Positions 42,123 through 54,600 of a stretch of DNA of 64,000 nt are shown one piece after another. The DNA comes from Dicyema japonicum (lineage: Eukaryota; Dicyemida; Rhombozoa; Dicyemidae). The notes beneath the pieces were generated by a model. That model ran no database searches. It was not told the origin of the DNA and was given only the letters and a program-made list of their open reading frames with translations. Within the stretch, counting starts at the first letter, position 1. Each line of letters opens with the position of its first letter. The stretch is taken from positions 126,244 to 190,243 of the forward strand of contig RDEW01000061.1 in NCBI GenBank assembly GCA_011109175.1, in the 5' to 3' direction. Made by a program: the position numbers and the translations under genes.

Positions 42123-44262
42123 GCTGCCAACACATGGACATGGTTCTCTCTGAGTACTCCACGGATCATAACATCCATCTCATCATACTCTTTGGGCTCA
42201 AACTCCACAACACCTATGTAGTAGTTTAGCAGCGAGACAGCATACTCATTTAATGCTAGGAACAAATTCCTTGCATTTAGAGACGTCTTACACAATAACG
42301 CTGCTCTTTTACGGATGCCTTCAGTAATTTGTCGCTTTGTCTCAGGCATTATAAGGGACTTTGGAGATTCGGTAACACCCAGATACTTATATCCTTCGTG
42401 TTCCTCTAGGACTCTTACTAACTCGCTACATACTTGCGTGTTAGTCGCAGACTTTGAATAATTCAAATCTAGCCCTATACTCTCAAAGAATTCCCTGGCA
42501 CAGACCCCCATGGAGTAGAGCTCCTCGGCTGTTCGAGCATACATCTTCAGTCATCGATAAAAAGAAGGTGATTTGTACTGAAACAGACCCCTTCACAATG
42601 AACTGGTATTTGCTCAAACCGGTCATTGAGGCGGCGACTCAATGGCTCCAAACAGAGAACAAAGAGTAGCGGAGACATGCTATCCCCTGAAGGATCCCCC
42701 TCTTGAGTTTTACCTCGCCTATCCGGTGCCTATTATAGTTCAGATGAATACTCCACCTATTCATCACAGCCACTACAAAGCTGATGAACCACACAGGCAT
42801 ACACAGACTGTGTAGGCACTCGACAAGGTAAGAATGATCAACTGAATCGTAAGCCTTCTTCACATCCACCCACATAGACAAAAGTGAGTTTCCGTGAGAC
42901 ACAGAAAGGCATTTGTTGATCAAAGCCTGCTCTTTTGCCCCCTGACAATTTCGCAAGTTCCCAACTGATTCTCGGAGAGAATCCCATTTGCGTCTACAAA
43001 GCTCCTGACCTCATTAGCCACCAATTTGGTCATCAGCTTATACAGGGTTGGCATGCAGGTTATCGGTCGATAATCTGCAGCAGACTGGGGGTTGTCCAGC
43101 TTTGGGATCAAATAAGTTGTCCCTGTGCATGCCCAATCAGGAATCGTTTCCGGGTTAGTGATGCTTTTCTGTAATACACGACACATAGACTCGTGTAATG
43201 AAGTGCATCTTTTGATAAAGAAATTATAAACTTTATCGACCCCGGTCGTCTTCCAATCAGGGAGATGTCTCACTACCGCCTCAAATTTCTTGCGAAAATC
43301 GAAAATTCCGCAAGATTCCGCCAAGAAAGGAGCGGCGCTGTACGGGACATTCCACGCATTTCCTCTGCGTGGTTTAGCCTCCCACATACTACCCCATGTG
43401 GAAAGCATTTCCGCGTCCTGCTGGGAACATACACTATGGCCATTTTCGTGTAGGCGACGGTAAAACAATCTGCGATTAAACTCAAACAGATTATTTTCTC
43501 TCCTTCTCTTACACCGACTTTCATGTGTATAGAGTTTCCTCTTATACACCATTATTGCCCCCTCTAACTCCACCTTTGCCCTCCTCAACTCTTTGAGGTC
43601 CCATTTGGGAACACGGAGTTTACTAATTAGCCCCTTTACTATAGCCGGTGCTTTTCCTCTAACCCCTCTCGCCACACTACTTATGTGCCCCTCCAGTGCT
43701 TCCAGCTCAGTCTGTCTCCAAGCAATCTTGGCACAGATCTGCTCCCTCCATTTACTGGGTGGTCTGGGCTTGTCCGTCAATTCCTCATAGGTGATCTGTG
43801 CTGCATACAGCACTAGGGAGATGTCACCCAATGACCCTACTGGCTTAGCCTCCACCGCATAAGCCACAGCCTTATTGATGCAGGTTAACACTCACCGTTA
43901 ACCTTACAATGAGGAATCTTGCGGGTAAATCTACGGTCCTCAAGTGGGACATCTGCCGCTGCAGCGAGATTCCGCGCAAAGACCTCATAAACATGCTTGA
44001 GCTGCAACGTATCACAGCTCTGGTGCTCGTGCTCTCTTTGACAGTTGTGGTCACCTGGTCCCCGCCCCTTTAGACCAGTACCCTCTTTGCCTACAGCCAT
44101 CTTCTTGAGTTCACTCACAGATATAGCAGTACTGAATCTGCCACTGCAGAGCTCCGCCAAGTATGGCCATCCATTCCAGGGCATTCGAGATAGCCTGCTA
44201 CGTACCTGCAGGACTACCTGCCTCGCCCATTCTTTTGGGTCATCTGCCACAACGCTCTCGGA
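42123..44262 (-). pseudogene. R4/Dong-like LINE (xMDD-type RT), broken
   Basis: Minus strand, N to C: a helical upstream region (43891-42960) with GDISLVLYAAQITYEELTDK, YRRLHENGH and LPDWKTTGVDKVYNFFIKRC; then ADYRPITCMPTLYKLMTKL and ILSENQLG; then MWVDVKKAYDSVDHSYLVE (motif A), KRGILQG, and FIDDLKMYARTAEEL, where xDD is the catalytic box (x = I). Then FESIGLDLNYSKS and GYKYLGVTES. It ends at VHVLAA, so its 3' side (the QRH...PD endonuclease region seen at 5440) is missing. TCATCTAAT occurs at both edges (42114-42122, 44281-44289). Clade name is by the IDDLK/xMDD pattern and tentative. Confidence 0.75.
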
Positions 44263-44424
44263 TATGGCAAGAAATTACATTCATCTAATCCGAATAAACA
44301 AAACTCTACGAAATGGTGAAGATCTTGACTCACTACGAGCAATGGCCCGGAACAGAGGAACATGGAAGAGGATGTGTGGGAGGATAGTGGACGTGGCACA
44401 AGGGAACTTAATTAATCTAATTAA
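44263..44424 (+). pseudogene. RTE-like LINE C-terminal fragment
   Basis: LIRINKTLRNGEDLDSLRAM then ARNRGTWKRMCGRIV matches the family C-terminus (GEDLSSLRHLASDRRGWDRL at 12300). About 65 residues are missing relative to where the copy at 42122 stops. Confidence 0.75.
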
Positions 44425-45040
44425 TTGTGTGCGAAAGAAAATGCCGCTGTGGACGTTGGATCGATCCTTTTGGTTATCATCCCTTGTCATGCCAAGATGA
44501 GTGCGGGTCGTTTCCCCAGGCACTCCTGTCTTAACATGACATTAAAGAATTCCCTTGCCTCTGCTGGACACCATTGCCTGTTAGAACCTGCTGGTCTTTT
44601 CCGAAACGATGGAAAACGCCCTGATGAGATGACGACTTTTCCATTCGCCAACGGACGAAACCTGATCTTGGACGCGACGTGTGTTGATACTTATTCCCCG
44701 TCTAATTTGGTTGCTTCTTGCTTCAGACCCAGGACATGCTTCAAAGCAGGCTGAGGAACGAAAGAAGAGTAAGTACCAGAGAATTTCGGAGGAGTATCTT
44801 TTTGTTCCATTCGCGTGGAAACGTCAGGAATCCTTGGCCCCCAAGCAGATGAGTTGGTTCGTAAGATCGGCTCCATGATTCAAGCTGTGACCAAGGATCC
44901 GCGAGAGACTGGTTGGTTCCGAGAACGTATCTCGTTGGCTATTGTTAGGGGAAATAGCATGGCCGTCAGATGCCTTAATTTAATTTTTATTCATTTGATA
45001 ATAAAATTTTCAATTAAAAAAAATAAAAAAAATAAAACTA
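44425..45040 (+). pseudogene. xLDDG-family LINE 3' end with endonuclease-like domain
   Basis: SAGRFPRHSCLNMTLKNSLA, then LEPAGLFRNDGKRPDEMTTF, ANGRNLILDATCVDTYSPS, then after a frame break VETSGILGPQADELVRKIGS and WFRERISLAIVRGNSMAV. It ends in A-rich sequence near 45005-45040. The RPD followed 13-16 residues later by Asp resembles the core of restriction-like endonucleases of LINEs, but the fold assignment is inference. Confidence 0.8.
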
Positions 45041-45049
45041 ATTGATTTT

Positions 45050-45540
45050 CTCGTCCCATCTGCCGACACATGGGTCGATAAAGTCACTAAGGCTTTTGTC
45101 GAATCCGATATTCCCTTGCATAAGCTGAACAGTAAAAGCTTATGAGACTTGTTTGAGAGTATTGGACACAATCTTCCTTCTACTTACGCTTGCCGAAAAA
45201 GTGTAGAAAATTTATGTCAGAAGCAGCTTGACAGAATTAAGCTATTTTTAGGATTTATTTGCATTTATTATAGACTTGAAAATTTTTTTGTTTTGATTGA
45301 CGAAACTGATATCCGGGGACAGAAATAAAATATTTTTAATATCTTGTCGTCCATTGTCTTCTGCGGCTAACTCGTCGATTGTCTGTCAGATAATTGACGA
45401 TGTGATAAGGGATTTTGCGATAGATAATTTTGTATTACTGGTATCTGATGCAGCCAGATATATGGTAGCTGCCGCACATGTATTGAAGGTTTTATACACG
45501 AGGTCAAAATTTTGAAATTTAAGATCAATAAAGTCAATTT
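45050..45540 (+). pseudogene. hAT-like transposase fragment (CGGBP1-like type)
   Basis: VTKAFVESDIPLHKLNSKSL, GHNLPSTYACRKSVENLC, FVLIDETDIRGQK and NFVLLVSDAARYMVAAAHVL follow the order of hAT-type transposases with a BED finger (iPl.Kl, iP...LR, DETtD, vTDAApYM). The first two catalytic Asp contexts (DET, SDA) are visible. Stops and frame breaks make it dead. Confidence 0.72.
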
Positions 45541-45724
45541 TTAGGTCAAAATTTCCGATTTATAAAGTCAAAATAATCGCTCTAGTGATCACAGATCGAT
45601 AAGGGAGAGGATGAGTCCGGCGGAGTTGAGAATCATGTACTGCTCTTCTCATTGTACATCGGCTCAAACTTTTTATATGTTTGTAAATAGTATACGAAAC
45701 AGGGGGTAGCTCGATAGATTGGCC
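45541..45724. other. Intergenic
   Basis: Nothing recognised. Confidence 0.4.
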
Positions 45725-46660
45725 GCCTTAAGAGTTATTGTTGTAATTCAATTCCAATAGACTGAATCTTTTGTTATTGTTAATAATCTTCATTGAAGTC
45801 TTCTGTACTGCGGATAGTTTCCGAGATGATGAGCGGGAAATCGACATTGCCCACAATGGACTCGCATTAGTCATCTTGGGTCTAATAAATTGTTCATAAA
45901 CTGTGTCAAAGTGCTCAGATTTGTTATTAAGTGTCTTTGAAAGCATTTTTAGGATTCTCATTTTGAGATCATTGTTTTCAACATGTCGGATTAAAGAGAC
46001 CCGTTGGTCGAAGGTGACTCCGAGAATAGTTTGTGTACTGTTTGGTGGTATCACATAGTTGTTGAGTATGCCTTTTGGTTGGATATGAGTGTCTTTTGCA
46101 AGGAGTGAAAAGTGTCGCGAACAATTTGGAAGGGGTGTAAGATGCACAAATCCAGTGACAGCTTAATAGTCTTGATGTCGTCGATGTATGATAGAAGATA
46201 ATCATCTTTGGGTGGGATTGTATGTCAAACTAAATAGCGCTGGTGATAATCCCTGGGGAACTCCATTCGACAGAAATCGTGGTTTTGACTTTATACCGAA
46301 ACATAGGACTTGTCCACGTTTTGTATTTAGAAAATTGGAAGGCCAAAGTTTTAGGTTGGGTGAATGTGCGTTTCGAATATTGAGTTTTCGGAGGACATAA
46401 TTGAAAGCCTTCGTAGTATTGATTGGTATAAGGACAGTCCTCCGATGTGTTTTGAACCCTTCTGCAATAAATTGGGAGAGTGTTGTAAGGTCGTGGAGTG
46501 GAAACTGAGAAAAACGTGTTGGAAAGAGGACATAGGAATTGAATCCTGAATATGTTCTAGAACAAGTCTTTCAAGGATTCTGAAAAGTGATCATAAGATT
46601 GAAATAGGACGAGAAGGTTCATTTTCAGGTTTGTTCAGTTTGCGTACTTCTGCGATGCAT
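45725..46660 (-). pseudogene. CR1-like LINE RT fragment
   Basis: Minus strand: PINTTKAFNYVLRKLNIRN (motif A decayed), FLSNGVPQGLSPALFSLTY, SYIDDIKTIKLSLDLC (catalytic box with IDD), QTILGVTFDQRVSLIRHVEN and EQFIRPKMTNASPLWAMSIS. Three frames, dead. Confidence 0.82.
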
Positions 46661-46689
46661 GATTTTTTTTCATATTTCGGAAATAGTGT

Positions 46690-48260
46690 TAGTGTTTACA
46701 GACAAATTGAAAATGATGGTTGTCAGTTCGATAGCCTGAGGACCAAGTCAAAAATGCAGTGGTGCAGAGGAAAGTGTGTTTTTCAACGTCACATTGAGAC
46801 AGACATACATGCCTTGGGAAACGGCCCGCGTTCAACCTAGACGAAAGTTGATGGTAGCCACATGGATCGATTAAACGTCCACAACGAAATTTTCGCTCCG
46901 CATACACTTTAAGAGGAGGCTATTCTCACTGCCTCATCTTCCACCAGGTTGCCAATCTCAGCACAATGGTAAGCATTCAGCCAGACACACGCTGAATGAC
47001 AGCTAGCCGTTTTGAGATGTGCAAGTTCTTGTATCCCCAGTGCCTGAAGCAATCCATAATCATCAAAATATATATTTAAAATCGATTCAAGGTTTGACTT
47101 AATTTCACGATCAGAGAAAGATAGGAGATCTTCATCATAACAAGAGGAACTTCGGAAGTTGAAAAGCATTTTGGGAAGCAGGAGACAGTTTTGAACTTAA
47201 AAAGTCAAAGATTTCTGTCCAGAAAGATCAATCAGCTGGCAAACCTGCAAGAAGCTTTTTTTGTCACTTAACGACTCCCTTATGTGATAATTCTCTATTC
47301 CAAATCTAAGGAAATACATAGAGCAGAGGTCCGAGTATATCTTCCATTTGTTTTCTGAAGAAGGCAAACGATTCTGCAATCACGTTCAAGTTAACCGCTT
47401 CAAATTTCTTTATGTTAACTTCAAGTCCAATCCTGTGACAATTATCGGAAATCAGGTTACTTTTGAAATGACGTTTTCAGGGCTACCTCCAAGGATGCAA
47501 TCATCCAGTACCATAAACTGATGGGAGTAGAAATATCTTTCACAATATGATCGATCGTCAATGAAAAAAGAAGGGGACCAAGTTGGTCACCCTTTTGTAC
47601 TCTTGTCTCAGAAAAAAAGATTTCATTCCCAAAAACGAATGGGGAAGGACTCGAATATGATAGGTGGACAAAACAATATATTTCCTGTATTCTTTTTAAC
47701 CAAACATTGTGGATGATTTCTCTTCTGACCGAGTTAAAAACCGAAAAGGACACTATCCTCAGCTTCAGATGATAGCATGAAGAACTCTCTAATCGCATGG
47801 ACCTCCACTTCTCATTCGTCTATGACTCCTGCGTCCAGCTGTAATGCATACAAATCGTCAAAGATATTCGAAATGACTGATCGATATACAATCTTTCTAG
47901 AAAGAAGAATGAAAGCTTTGCCAACTGCAATAAAACGAATTCCACCATCTTTTCTAGCGCAGTTAAATTTGCATAAAATATGAGTTTGTAGCCAAAATCA
48001 GATATAATTCAGAAAACAACGCGTTCCCAAGATCCAGTATTCTTCGGAATAGAAATATAGCGGGTTTACCGACAGATTGAAATAAAAGGCCCATGAGATG
48101 TCCTGGTTTAAGCCCATCGACTCCCCCACTAGTGCTCTTTCTGAATGATCGGAAAGCATCACGAAGATCAATGAAAGAAACGTCCTTCGAAAAAGGATTT
48201 GCTTTAAAATATCTAATTCTTTGCGAAAATTATATTCAATTATTTGGTAGAAAAACACAA
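46690..48260 (-). pseudogene. xLDDG-family LINE, RT plus C-terminal domain
   Basis: Minus strand, N to C: CARKDGGIRFIAVGKAF near 47940, FNSVRREIIHNVWLKRIQEI, RVQKGDQLGPLLFSLTIDH, ISLWYWMI-ASLE (expected WYLDDG-type catalytic box, frame-broken, near 47500). The C-terminal block follows from 47170: SFSDREIKSNLESIL, LKTASCHSACVWLNAYHCAE, then CGRLIDPCGYHQLSSRLNAG and RFPRHVCLS near 46850-46790. It stops at about 46690, before the RPD..D part. Confidence 0.75.
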
Positions 48261-48375
48261 AAAATAAATAATTTTATTAAAATAGCGAATATTAATTAGA
48301 ATATATTCTCAGGATATTTACTCATGAATAGCAACCCTATGCCTATTCACCGATCCTAATTAGAACAGTTGGGAT

Positions 48376-50623
48376 CTAAATATGCAAAAGATTACTCTTA
48401 TAAAGGAATGAGATTGGTTGACTTGATTTGTTATTACAGCGTACTATCACATAAAGATCTGTAGAACCATTAGCTCTAGCATATTCTTCTGGGTAAAAAG
48501 GTACTTTGCACACAATGTGCATCTAATTTACATATATTAATTTACCGGAGTACTTAAATCAGAGTCAATGACAGCTTGAACACTCCAGGAATATTTTTTA
48601 CCTGAAGGATTATCAGCTTCTATTATATTATCATAAAATAGAACGAAGGCGTTCTTTAAAAAGTTTTTCCCAATAATAGCTAATTCATTGCCCGGAAAGG
48701 CAGAAGGAGGAATCACTTTAGTGATTTCAGGATTCCCCATTGGTTGAACTAGTAAATTTATTTATTTAATCTTAACCACATACAATGGAGTTACTCCGAG
48801 TTTGGACAACACTGTAATCCATATCACCATAAGGCACAATAGCACGGTAAACCAAACAGCATTTTGACGTTTTTTTCCTGGTTTTTAGTCCAAATCTGTG
48901 TTCAACGTCAGAATTACGAAGTTTGAGGATTCCAATTCCATCAAGACTATAAATAATATAATTAGAATTGTAAATTTAATATATAAAATAGAATTAAAAA
49001 AATTAAATTATTACATTAAGGTCATGTGCTGGTCTGGCGAGAAATCATATTCGAGAACATTTATTCCGTCCACTGTGATTTCTCTCGGATCTGTAGAGTT
49101 TTTAAAAGAAGCTCGAGATATTTGATAGAACAGACTGGGCATTCCAGTGTTCCCCTCAACCCCAATAAATACATGTAACTTGGCTCCTTGCCTTCAAAAC
49201 CGACCAACTGCCACAAGAATAGATTTCATACCTTTATCGTTGGATACGAAGTTCCAGTCCCATCCCTCAGAGTTGTGCGACTTCCCTCAGTAAGATATCG
49301 AGCTCTGTGGAACATGTCTGGTTGCAGGATGTTTTTAAGATGAAGAATCCCTACACATTTTGGAAATCTTTTGAAAAGTGAGGGAATTGTGTTTGCATCA
49401 ATCGTTTTTCTACTATTTGAAAAATTTCTGTGTTTTTTTCTACATCGATTATGCGAAAAACTAGATGTGTCTGATTGACTGGTAAAATACAAGGAATTAT
49501 GTCTTCTGGCGATCTTTCTGGAACTCCCCTAATGTAAACGATATTATTTTACTTGATTTAATTTTCTTAAATTTTTTCTCGGATTTTGCATATTAGTGGT
49601 AGAATTATATTTTGGTACTAAATTTAACTTACTCAACTCCACCTTCAAAGTTCGACTCAGAGCTCCCTTCTCTCGATCTATTTTCAGAATACTGAGACTA
49701 AATTGGTATCATAGTAAGACTACGTCGGATGTCTGATTAGCTGTCTCAAAGGGTTCGGATTCTTGGGAAGGGTTTAGTTTATCTTCGAATGAATCTCTCA
49801 TAAAATTAGGGATGACGATTTGATCTGATACATTTTTGGGTCCATTATAGTTTGGTGGGGTATTTGTTACTAAACTTGTGACGTATGAATGGTTATCGTT
49901 AGAATTTGTGGTTTTACTTTGAAAACTGTTGTTCATTTGCGTAAACTTTACGCATGAATTACTCTGAGACTGAGTTGCATAGCCAAAATGAGGGTATGAC
50001 TCAAAACTTTGCTGAAGTTGCGGTCGGTTTTGACAGTCATTATATTTTTCATCGCAGTCTGGCACAGTTATTTGCCGAAATAATTTCATTAGGGCATTTT
50101 TCTCTTCCGGGTTTGCGATAGCTTTCTGAAAAAGTGTTACCAATGATGACTCCGGATTTGTATTAGACATTACTGTTTGTGTGGTTTGTGCGGTTAAATC
50201 TGGAAAATACTGAGGCTTGGATGTTTCTTTAGTGTCCATCAAATTTGAATATTGATGATTCTGAACATTTTCAGCAGGCTGGTAGAATAGTTGGGAATAA
50301 TTGTTTGTTACAGAATTGCTGTAAATTAAATTACTGTCTGCAATCGGATTAGTTTGTTGGCTTTCTAAAGGCGGCGCTAACTAAAGGCTTTAACTAAAAA
50401 TAATACATTCAAATAGTTTGTATTATTTTCTGACGGTGCGAGGTGGTTCTCAAAATTTGGAAAAAATGGATACTGATAGTCTTGATCGGATAAATTGTGG
50501 AATATTGACTGATCTTCATTATTATTTCCTAATAGTGTTTAGCATCAAAAACAAGTTGCCACAAAATGATTAATTATTATGTAAATCTATACCATTTAAT
50601 TTCACATGCTGATTGTTCTCCAT
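48376..50623 (-). CDS. NFAT5: NFAT5/TonEBP-like Rel-homology transcription factor
   Basis: Minus strand. Early exons 50623-50593, 50528-50407 and 50380-49724 give an Asn/Gln/Ser-rich N-terminus (MENNQHVKLNG...). The Rel DNA-binding domain has HRARYLTEGSRTTLRDGTGT, containing the R-x-R-Y-x-x-E-G recognition loop, then YPTIK, KLHVFIGVEGN, SLFYQISRASFKNST, GINVLEYDFSPDQHMTL and GIGILKLRNSDVEHR. The TIG dimerisation domain has PEITKVIPPSAFPGNELAII and GKNFLKNAFVLF and ends at TAG 48376. The closest family pattern is NFAT5, the osmotic/tonicity factor, rather than calcineurin-dependent NFATs. Placed introns are 64, 26, 26, 24, 28 and 23 nt, with two longer (~80-110 nt). One base is missing near 49178. 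Long Q-rich C-terminus of vertebrate NFAT5 is absent. Confidence 0.9.
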
Positions 50624-50754
50624 TTTTGAATGACCTAAATTTCAAATAACAGAATAACAAATAAATAATTTTTATTCACTTTTAGGTTTGACAAATATAT
50701 TAAAATAAAAATATTTTATTTTGATAAAACTTGTCGAATTTTTATTAACAAATA

Positions 50755-51020
50755 AACGCCATGGAAAGTTACTTCATGCCAGAAATTACTAGAAAATATT
50801 GAGGCAGACCTAGAATGAGTCTACTGGCTGCCCTCAACGGTGATCTATCGAATATAAAAATGAAATCGTTAACTCTGGAGATATTTAAATTCTTAGTAAG
50901 AAAATGTACAGCAGAGAGGCGTTAATAAAAATGGCAGGTCAGATCTGCGATAAGACGGCACAAAATATTAATGACTATATATCTCGAATAGTGCTTTAAT
51001 AGTAATAACAATAATAAACA
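50755..51020 (+). pseudogene. RTE-like LINE 3' end remnant
   Basis: AMESYFMPEI then GRPRMSLLAALNGDLSNIKM matches the family C-terminus; the tail AATAACAATAATAAAC follows AGTGCTTTAATAG, as in other copies. Confidence 0.75.
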
Positions 51021-51849
51021 ATACTTGAGTACGATTACACATAATAACTCGTAGTGCAAAGTACACGCACATAGTTTACTTTATGATTAGTTCAGAAAGT
51101 GCCTAACACTACTCTCATATCATCTCTTACCTTAGCAAAAATATATTCCATGTAGTCAAACGACACTGCCAGTCGGACTCAGGTTCTCACCCTGGTCATT
51201 CTATTCCACCTCAGCTGTGTCTGTTTGACAAAGGCTTCTGCCAATGCACTTTTGTTGAGACTGCCCGAACTGTGATTCCAGTCATTCTGAATTACTCTGT
51301 CTGATATTCACGTGAAGAAACTTTCTTTGCAGAGGATAATCGCTTGTGGTAATTATAAAAATCCAGACTCCCGATCCGGATTCCTAAGCAGTCTCAATAC
51401 GGTGTTCGTGCTGCAGTCAAATCTGAAAATGAACAACCGTAGTTCTTATGCTCTTATCCCCTTTGATTCTTCTCTACGATCAGTAGACCACACTTTTGTT
51501 ATTCAGCAAGGTCCAAGATGAGGTTTATGTACTACTCTTCCCTTCTACCACTTCTGTGGACATTCCATGTTCTAGTTTGTTAAACCAGAAGATGCTAGTA
51601 GTCTCAAGAAGCATATGAGCCATAAACTTCTTGAATTTGATTCGAGAGCCGTCCTTTTCCTTAATTCTGTCCACACTGTAGCTATCTCCAGCTCTAAGAT
51701 GTTTGAAAATTACTTCCGTCATTTATGCTTGAAAATTGTGCAAGACGTGTCTGCACCCGATTGGTGCCGGAGTTGTCTTCCGTCCAAATTGCATTGGTGG
51801 TAGGAATGGTTTTTGTGGCAGCTGCTCATGTTGGTAGAACCTTTCAATT
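51021..51849. other. Decayed LINE-like region
   Basis: Bases 51722-51525 (minus) contain a MSTEVVEG stretch that also occurs as LTTEVVEG in the CR1-like remnant at 1663-1630, so an inverted CR1-group scrap lies here. The rest is probably decayed 5' sequence of the following LINE. Confidence 0.4.
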
Positions 51850-53220
51850 TTTGATGACAGCACTCAGCGAACGGTTGTTATCAAATTAAGCATATCAAAC
51901 GCTTCCAACAGCATTAGACTTTAGGAGGCATTTGTAAACCGCGCTATGGAGATCTGAAATTTCGTATTCATAGCGTATGGAACAAAAGCGCTCTTTTGTT
52001 TGGGGATGAGGTCGTCAGCTTAAGGACGGGAGTCCAACAAGGAGACCCGTTGGAACTCTCCTTTTCGCTTTGATAATTGACGACGTAGCACACAATATGA
52101 AATCTCCTTTCAATTTGTGGTACATGGGTGATGCTATAATCTGTGGTCGAAATGACGTTCTGTATCGTCTTACTCTTTTCGTGAGCTCGATCTATTTTGA
52201 ATTTCTCTTTGTCTTCGTTGTTGAAGAATTTGGTGAATTCTTGCCTACGCCAAGTTGACCCAGATATCTGATCTTATCTTTTTCTGTGTTTCGTTCGATG
52301 ATGGTAAACTAAGGGATGCTTTCTCCCTAAAGAATTAGAATCTTGGTTACATGTCCTGAAGACTGAAGCTGTTTGATGCACCATATTGTGTTTTTGACCA
52401 AAGAACTGTCTGTATCCATGTACCGAAGCTCACGTACAAGATCAGATGTTTTCCTGTTTTCAGGTATATTGACATCCTTGGATCATTTGATTCTACTTTA
52501 AAGGCTTCAGTCAAAGATAATCCAAATATCTAGTTGGGTGGCACGAACTGATCCCAATGTAAACCTCCGATTGCTGTGAGTGGTCTTGGTTTCAGGTTAA
52601 CGACTTATGTCGCATTTAATGCCTATTTGTCTTTGTGTGCTACAAGTTACTGCCTCACGGCTGAGATCTTATATAACTCCTCAAGAATTCCATTCGAAGG
52701 CCAGATTATGTGAAGATTCGACTTTGAAGTTACCAAAAATAAACTGCAACAAAAATCGTTGGATGAGCTTTCCGGGTCAATCAGTACTGCCGCGCTTGTC
52801 TCCGAACGGCGCACATTGAAGACAGCTAACCCACTCCTGAGCGTCGTAGTGTTGTTGGACAACAAAATTCTTTGTATCTGTATTGGATTCATCTCGGATT
52901 CGAGGTTAGTGAACCTCACACGTATCATTGTAAGGTGGTTAAGTTGACTTGAAAAAGATTCATTATATTTCTTGGAAAAGGAAATTAGAGATCATTTTCA
53001 TTTGTCCCAATCGCCTTCGAAACCTCTGGAGCAGTTGGAAAAATTGATAAGGAGCCAGCAACAAAATTGGAGATGCAACTGCTTATTGACTCCCGAAAAC
53101 GTAGATGGTTTTCATATCGTCTTGGAATCGCCATCGTCCAAGGTAATGCTCACTGTTTCTTGGCAGCTGGAACTTGATTTGTTTCTTTGGTTTTTTTGAA
53201 TAAATCTCAAACGAGATTCG
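51850..53220 (+). pseudogene. xLDDG-family LINE, RT palm to C-terminus
   Basis: GDEVVSLRTGVQQGDP, then LLFALIIDDVAHNMKSPFNL followed by WYMGDAIICGRND (where WYLDDGTLGG is typical; catalytic pair lost). A degenerate middle includes KNKLQQKSLDELSGSISTAA. The end has FSFVPIAFETSGAVGK and FSYRLGIAIVQGNAHCFL, the family terminus. AATAAATCTCAAACGAGATT at 53200-53219 ends it. A similar AATAAATCTCAGAGAGATT at 53893-53911 is another 3' end scrap. Confidence 0.75.
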
Positions 53221-54229
53221 ATTATTCCATATGTGGTGTTTTAATAAGGATGCTGGAGGAGCACGAGACATAAATTCTTGAATATTGGAAACGCCAATGT
53301 CACGAGCATATAATTTCTTTTCTTAACTACTATTTAAACCCGAAGAATACACTGAGATGCATTTTATTATCTTTCGACTGTTAAGAAAGAATCATGTCCA
53401 TGTAATGTCGGCTAATATAGACTGACTTTACATACGTAGGTCTAAGCTAGATCGTGGTCTCTGATGTAATCCTCAAAAGTGAGAGGTTATTACTGCGTAT
53501 GCTTCCGAAATCGAGTCTGAAACAGCAACATCTGATAATAAAAAGGCAATCTTGGCTGTTGAAAAGTCAAGACAAGTACAATTAAGTACCAATTATACTA
53601 ACTAGTTGTCTTATGCCAGTTTTATTAATAACATCTGCCCGATTATGTCCCAATTTTACATTTCTTGGTTAACAATTCTTTACATTTCTTCAGAGTAAAA
53701 AAAAGTTAATAGTCAATTTCTACGGTCGCAGAAGTACAGAGAGCTCCAGCATCTCAGTCTTGTAGAAAAAACAGCCTCTTTGATATGCGTAGTCCATTCG
53801 CCTACGTCTGATATAATTTTCTATAAAGAACTCGTGGTTAACCTTTCCAAGATATCTTTACATAAAGGATTTGTTTTTATTGTGTTTGTTTGAATAAATC
53901 TCAGAGAGATTTGTTAGTTTACTGTACTCAGAAATTCGAGGAAGTGCGGGGAAAATTAAAGATTATTTTTGAGAGTCAATCTTGATTGAGGACCACAACT
54001 CCAAACACCATAGCTTTGGATGCGGGAGCTCTAACCAAGATGGACGCTTACTTAATAGACTATCTGACCAGCATAAATTCATTGTACTGATATCTGAAGA
54101 AGTAAAAAACTTCTCATTTTGGAGAGATAAAATCAGAGTATTTCCTATCTCCATCTTTTTATGGAGCTCTCAACGATATTATGAAAAATAAAAAGTGATC
54201 AATTTTCTCGGTTGGTGATGATCAACTTC
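53221..54229. other. Intergenic with LINE 3' scrap
   Basis: No gene recognised; includes the AATAAATCTC-type LINE 3' end near 53900. Confidence 0.4.
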
Positions 54230-54600
54230 GAAACAAAAAGAGCCTTTGGAGTGTTCATAGCTAACGTCGGTTTTGCGGATTGGAACCACTACAAAATGTT
54301 TGTTGCTATGAAATTGACAGAATTTCCCAATCTCACATCTTGACGATGAGGGAAATGTAAATGAGGAGGATGGAGATAAGGAACATAATATAAGCTACCT
54401 GGACCGTTATGCAAACCATATCTACTCCAAAGAAAAGTCAAGTGGCCTACCCTAACATGTTAAACGGAAAATAACAAAAAAAATTGTTTATGGGCAAAAT
54501 TGCGACGGTCCGTCTACCCGTGATATGAAAAAATACTTTCAAGGAGAATCCAAAGCATCTAAAAAGACAAGCTTCTCAAAGAAAATGTAGACAAGAAGTG
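54230..54600 (+). pseudogene. Probable hAT transposase N-terminal (TTF-type finger) remnant
   Basis: RAFGVFIANVGFADWNHYKM resembles the TTF zinc-finger pattern of ZMYM1-like hAT transposases (F.....GF.DW...). It is followed by an acidic stretch and the block shared with 6170-6420. Stops present; family call tentative. Confidence 0.45.
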
